A stretch of DNA of 64,000 nucleotides from positions 372,001-436,000 of the forward strand of contig NZ_QETB01000004.1 in NCBI RefSeq assembly GCF_003123745.1. The letters run 5' to 3'. Of the stretch, positions 60,836 to 64,000 are shown piece by piece. This DNA is from Ancrocorticia populi (GTDB lineage Bacteria > Actinomycetota > Actinomycetes > Actinomycetales > Actinomycetaceae). How positions within the stretch are numbered: position 1 is the stretch's first letter; each line of letters begins with the position of its first letter. The notes beneath the pieces were generated by a model. The model saw only the letters and a list, made by a program, of their open reading frames with translations. It made no database searches and was not told the DNA's origin. A program made the position numbers and the translations under genes.

Positions 60836-62191
60836 ATGAAGCCAACGCGCCACTCCTTTGGGCTCGCAGCAGGTGTTGCTGCAAGCCTCGCGATGGTACT
60901 TGCCGCCTGCTCTCCCGCGAGCAATGACAGTGACGACGATTCCACTGGAGATAGCGGATCCGGGGACAAGACCACCGTCACGTTCCGCCTCTGGGATGAA
61001 GCGGCAGCTCCCGCATACGAGGATTCTTTCGCTGAATTCGAGAAGCAGAACGAGGATATTGAAGTCAACGTTGATGTGGTGCCGTGGTCCGAGTACTGGA
61101 GCCGCATCCCACTGGACATCAACTCCGGGGATATGGCCGATATCTTCTTGGTGAACTCCTCCAACGTTGCCCAGTATGCCGATAACGGCAATCTGATCGA
61201 CGTTTCCCAGGCCCTCGGCAACGATCACGATGAGTGGGAGCAGTCCGTTGTTGACCTGTACACGCGCGATGGCAGCGTGTGGGGCGTGCCGCAGCTCTGG
61301 GATTCCATTGCCCTGTTCTACAACAAGGACACGGTTGCGGACGCGGGCGTTGACGTTGAAGACCTCACGTGGGCACCCGGCGCCGGAGATGACGATACTC
61401 TCCTCCCCGCCCTTCAGAAGCTCACCGTTGACGCTGACGGCAACACCGCTGATTCAGCGGGTTTTGATGGCTCCGACGTTACTACCTACGGCCTGAATGC
61501 TCAGGCGGACATGCAGGCAATCTACCTACCGTGGCTCGCTGAGAATGGTGCCCAGTATCAAGACGAGAGCACGGATGAGTTCGCGTTTGCGTCCGAAGAG
61601 GGCGTTGAGGCGTTCCAGTACGTGATCGATCTGATCAACGAATACAACGTTGCGCCCTCCGCGGCTGATACCAATACCAACGGTGATCTGGCCCGCGACA
61701 TGTTTGTTCGGGGCGAGCTCGCACTCTTCCAGTCCGGCCCATACAGCCTTCCCGCGATCGCTGAGGGTGCCACCGAGATCGATTGGGGCATCGTCCCGAT
61801 GATCGCCGGCCCTGAGGGCCGTGTGGGCACCGTTCATGGCGTGGCTGCGGTTGGAAATGCGGACACTGATAACGAAGATGCCACGGTTGAGGTTCTCGAT
61901 TGGCTCGGCTCCGCTGAAGGTCAGGCACCTCTAGCCGAGCAGGGCGTTTCCTTCCCCGGCGCCGTTGACGCCCAGCAGGCGTACGTGGATTACTGGGATG
62001 AGCAGGGCGTTGACGTGAGCCCGTTCATCGAAGCAGCCAAGGGCGATACGGCCCGCCCGCCCGTGGGCCCCGCCGTTGACGCCGGCACCAACGCCTACAC
62101 CCCGCTTCTCGCGGACCTCTTCCTCGGGACCGACGATCTTGCGGCTGGCCTTCAGGAGGCCCAAGACGCTGGTAACGATGCGATGGAGTAA
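60836..62191 (+). CDS. Sugar ABC transporter substrate-binding lipoprotein
   Basis: Extracytoplasmic sugar-binding protein of the type 1 (MalE-like) family, 451 residues. The lipobox VLAACSP puts the Cys near residue 24, followed by an Asp/Ser/Gly-rich spacer. Binding-fold segments are TVTFRLWDEAAAPAYEDSFAEFE, MADIFLVNSSNVAQYADNGNLIDVS, VWGVPQLWDSIALFYNKDTV and VRGELALFQSGPYSLPAI. ATG 60836 has AAGGAG 6 bases upstream. It is the last gene of the operon, which is less usual than being first. Substrate not determinable; an ATPase such as MsiK/UgpC type must be supplied from elsewhere. Confidence 0.93.
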   Translation: MKPTRHSFGLAAGVAASLAMVLAACSPASNDSDDDSTGDSGSGDKTTVTFRLWDEAAAPAYEDSFAEFEKQNEDIEVNVDVVPWSEYWSRIPLDINSGDMADIFLVNSSNVAQYADNGNLIDVSQALGNDHDEWEQSVVDLYTRDGSVWGVPQLWDSIALFYNKDTVADAGVDVEDLTWAPGAGDDDTLLPALQKLTVDADGNTADSAGFDGSDVTTYGLNAQADMQAIYLPWLAENGAQYQDESTDEFAFASEEGVEAFQYVIDLINEYNVAPSAADTNTNGDLARDMFVRGELALFQSGPYSLPAIAEGATEIDWGIVPMIAGPEGRVGTVHGVAAVGNADTDNEDATVEVLDWLGSAEGQAPLAEQGVSFPGAVDAQQAYVDYWDEQGVDVSPFIEAAKGDTARPPVGPAVDAGTNAYTPLLADLFLGTDDLAAGLQEAQDAGNDAME

Positions 62192-62205
62192 GTAGCTACT
62201 TACGT

Positions 62206-62246
62206 AAGTGGGCGGTCAGGGATATTCCTTGGCCGCCTACTTTTTT
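62206..62246 (+). terminator. Rho-independent terminator after the sugar importer
   Basis: AAGTGGGCGG pairs with CCGCCTACTT (one G-U pair), with an inner AGG/CCT pair, and is followed by TTTTTT and then GACGACGACG. It also shields the convergent phosphatase gene, whose stop is at 62260. Confidence 0.9.
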
Positions 62247-62259
62247 GACGACGACGAAT

Positions 62260-62853
62260 TCATCGCGCAATTTCTCTTACAATCCCATCGGCGCCCGCCT
62301 CAACAGCCTCCAGCGTGGCGATGAAGTCACCGGTATACCAAGGATCTGGCACATCGTATGTTCCCTCAGACGAGTAAAAGTCCGAGTAGCCGCCCCTATG
62401 CTTGGGCTTTTCTGGGCCAAGCACTCCGCCCGGGCCGTAGCACCCTTCGGGGGCGATCGTGGCCGTCCCATCAAACTCGCGCCACAGGTGGACGCGCTCT
62501 AGGGGGACATCTAGGCGCTCAAGCATCGGGCGCAAGGTGCGGGCGTGACCAACGGTCATCGCGAGAATCAGTCCGGAGGTTGTGAGTTCTTCGGGGGTGG
62601 CACGATGCGCCTGGCGGGTTGGCACCCGGTAGCCATTTTCCATAAGAATGCGGGCTGCCGGCGGATAGATCGGGTTACCAGATTCTTCGCTGGAAACACC
62701 GCAACTAGCAATGGCGTAGTTGCTAATTCCGGCCTCATCGAGGCGCTGTTTGAGCACTACCTCGCCCATCGGCGACCTGCAGATATTTCCTGTGCATACC
62801 ACAAGAATTTGGGGTAAATCGTTGAGTTGGGCTTGAAGCACGGTTTCGGTCAT
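62260..62853 (-). CDS. Low-molecular-weight protein tyrosine phosphatase
   Basis: Cys-based phosphatase, 197 residues. The P-loop VVCTGNICRSPMGE is near residue 19 (CxxxxxR nucleophile loop) and the general-acid loop VPDPWYTG is near 175. The enzyme is about 35 residues longer than the common form, because of a Gly/Pro-rich insert between them (PEGCYGPGGVLGPEKPKHRGG). ATG 62853 (MTETVLQ) is used; a longer frame upstream overlaps the next gene. In Gram-positives such enzymes often act on exopolysaccharide or tyrosine kinases, but none is encoded nearby. Confidence 0.92.
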   Translation of the reverse strand: MTETVLQAQLNDLPQILVVCTGNICRSPMGEVVLKQRLDEAGISNYAIASCGVSSEESGNPIYPPAARILMENGYRVPTRQAHRATPEELTTSGLILAMTVGHARTLRPMLERLDVPLERVHLWREFDGTATIAPEGCYGPGGVLGPEKPKHRGGYSDFYSSEGTYDVPDPWYTGDFIATLEAVEAGADGIVREIAR

Positions 62854-62869
62854 GCGCCCATGGTACGAG

Positions 62870-63940
62870 TTACTTGGGCAAAGCCGCGAATGCCTTGTCG
62901 AGCCGGCGCTGAAATGCCTGTGTTGGTTCCTGAAAAAGCTCGACGGTAGGCTTAGCGCGGCCCGGGCGCCAAAAGCCGATAGCCGTCCCTCCCGAGATGA
63001 TCGATTTGCGGAAGACACCATTATTGCCGGGAACTAGAGCGTCCGCGTAGGCCTGAGGGATAGTCATCCACCTGCTGGCGTAGCCCAGAATGAGTTCATC
63101 AAAACCGGGCAACGCGAGCAGCGAGCGGCCCACCGAACCCACCCCCAAACCTTCGTAACGTTCTAGGACGGAGTTGTGGACCCAGTACGTTTCGTCGTCG
63201 ACGATAATCGCAGTCAGCTCCCCGGCACACTCCTCAATCCCGGCGTCAATTTCGCGAAGCGGGAGCTGGCTCCACCAGTTGAGATCCTTGCGGGAGGCGG
63301 GGCCGTGGGAGCTGAGGTAGCGGGGCACGATCTCAGCCACTGCCGCCGCGCGATCAAGCTGGCGGGGTTGTGCAATCCAATCGTCGGTGAGCACGAAGAG
63401 CTGCTTGCCGTCCTCCCCAATCGGCCCCTGAACGAGTGTTCCTTCAACGCACAGGTGATGAAGGAGGTAGTAGGCCCAAGTCGAATCGGTCAGGAGGTGG
63501 CGTTCCTTCCACGCGTCGAGCAGGGCGTCGCGAGAAATAGCGCGAGCCTCGTGGAGCAGTTCAACCGTGGCATCGCGGACGAAATCGATGTGGTGGGCCT
63601 CAATACCCCGGTCAAGCCTCCGCTTCTCCTGCCCGAGCAGGCGCGGATGGGCGGTCAGCTTGAGGTACCACAGCAGATCCTCGGCGGGAAGCACATGGAG
63701 GGTTCCGCGCTGGGGCCAAGACCGAACAATGGCGCCGCACTTGAATGCGTCGCGGACCTCGCTAAGGGATCTAGAGTTCGTGCGCAGTGCTATCGAGGTG
63801 AGTGCTCCGGGGAAATCCTGCCCCTGCATGCACATCATGGCATTCACTGCCTGGGTGGGTGTGCTCCATGGATCGCCCACCAGCCGCTGGGCTACGAGGC
63901 GCAGCTGAGATATGCGCCGGCGCTGAGCTACGGTGCTCAT
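62870..63940 (-). CDS. Winged-helix DNA-binding protein, AlkZ-like (HTH_42)
   Basis: A 356-residue protein of the PF06224/HTH_42 family, which includes the AlkX/AlkZ/YcaQ DNA glycosylases that unhook crosslinks, and actinobacterial relatives of unknown role. Features are RRISQLRLVAQRLV, MMCMQGQDFPGALTSIALRT (the QxQ-type motif), RSWPQRGTLHVLPAEDLLWYL, and the C-terminal LPGFDELILGYASR. ATG 63940 is chosen, with GGGAGG upstream and an ATGA overlap with the preceding gene's stop. Glycosylase activity is not assured. Confidence 0.82.
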   Translation of the reverse strand: MSTVAQRRRISQLRLVAQRLVGDPWSTPTQAVNAMMCMQGQDFPGALTSIALRTNSRSLSEVRDAFKCGAIVRSWPQRGTLHVLPAEDLLWYLKLTAHPRLLGQEKRRLDRGIEAHHIDFVRDATVELLHEARAISRDALLDAWKERHLLTDSTWAYYLLHHLCVEGTLVQGPIGEDGKQLFVLTDDWIAQPRQLDRAAAVAEIVPRYLSSHGPASRKDLNWWSQLPLREIDAGIEECAGELTAIIVDDETYWVHNSVLERYEGLGVGSVGRSLLALPGFDELILGYASRWMTIPQAYADALVPGNNGVFRKSIISGGTAIGFWRPGRAKPTVELFQEPTQAFQRRLDKAFAALPK

Positions 63941-64000
63941 GAGGTGGTTCCCTCCCAATCCGAGCGGAGAATGGCCATGATCCGATCATCGATATATTCG
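63937..64000 (-). CDS. C-terminal end of an upstream gene (partial)
   Basis: The minus strand reads EYIDDRIMAILRSDWEGTTS and then TGA, and the stop overlaps the next ATG (ATGA). This looks like the coupled tail of a real gene whose body lies beyond the right edge. Too short to name. Confidence 0.55.
   Translation of the reverse strand, partial: EYIDDRIMAILRSDWEGTTS

Noticed and set aside
62870-63940. A confident DNA glycosylase call.
   Set aside because: The family includes AlkZ, but many actinobacterial members have no shown activity; left as winged-helix/AlkZ-like.
1-64000. CRISPR arrays, rRNA, IS ends, toxin-antitoxin or defence genes.
   Set aside because: No regularly spaced repeats, rRNA signatures, transposase motifs or recognised defence domains were seen in my reading.

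Overview
The window looks like core chromosome of a high-GC Gram-positive bacterium (Actinobacteria, probably Actinomycetales and perhaps Actinomycetaceae). The pointers are the moderately high GC, many GTG and TTG starts backed by strong GGAGG-type ribosome sites, a DtxR-type manganese regulator, a YwiC-like protein, a large HrpA helicase, a class II GalT, and a sugar ABC importer with no ATPase of its own. This is inference from gene content and not a taxonomic identification. I see no prophage, insertion sequence, CRISPR array, rRNA, toxin-antitoxin pair or obvious defence island. There is one tRNA.

Layout. 1-2.9 kb (minus): a thiamine ABC importer (permease cut by the window edge, and binding protein) under a TPP riboswitch. 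2.9-9.8 kb (minus): a six-gene Mrp-type Na+/H+ antiporter operon with subunits A and B fused, followed by a DUF4235 gene. 10-12 kb: dCTP deaminase, tRNA-Gly(CCC), and an oxidoreductase whose 3' end runs into the tRNA. 12-15.2 kb (plus): a cupin gene, then an OmpR-type response regulator, histidine kinase and PepSY-like membrane protein; helically phased TTCAG repeats precede both the regulator and the PepSY-like gene. 15.2-20.2 kb: a manganese module with MntH, a three-gene ABC importer and a DtxR/MntR regulator, with two matching 20-bp palindromes in the divergent promoter region.

20-24 kb: Nudix hydrolase, a Cys-rich anchored protein, a YwiC-like membrane protein and an aminotransferase. 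24-31 kb: a Leloir galactose cluster, with galK-galE-galT on minus and a Na+/solute symporter, small membrane protein and galM on plus. 31-40.5 kb (plus): holin-like protein, fructosamine kinase family protein, purB, DedA, an unrecognised 471-aa protein, an 895-aa protein joining a degenerate kinase-like domain to a flippase-like membrane domain, and a DUF2079 membrane protein. 40.9-44.1 kb: a glycine betaine/proline-type ABC importer behind a long leader with several inverted repeats. 44-49 kb: phosphoglucomutase, 6-phosphogluconate dehydrogenase, App1-like phosphatase and a TRIC-like channel. 49-58.9 kb: small YtxH-like and DUF4287/SRPBCC proteins, an EEP nuclease-like protein, HrpA, a DUF4352 protein, a membrane protein, a flavin monooxygenase and a SprT-like protein. 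58.9-62.2 kb: a sugar ABC importer (two permeases and a binding protein). 62.2-64 kb (minus): a tyrosine phosphatase, a winged-helix protein and the tail of one more gene.

I did not find a clearly new multi-gene system. The leads most worth checking are: the manganese operators; the TTCAG repeats of the two-component system; the ribosome-site hairpin below the TPP riboswitch; the pseudokinase-flippase fusion and its neighbours; the structured leader of the betaine operon; and two families of short intergenic repeats (TTGACGCA elements, and T-tracts followed by ACGACG).
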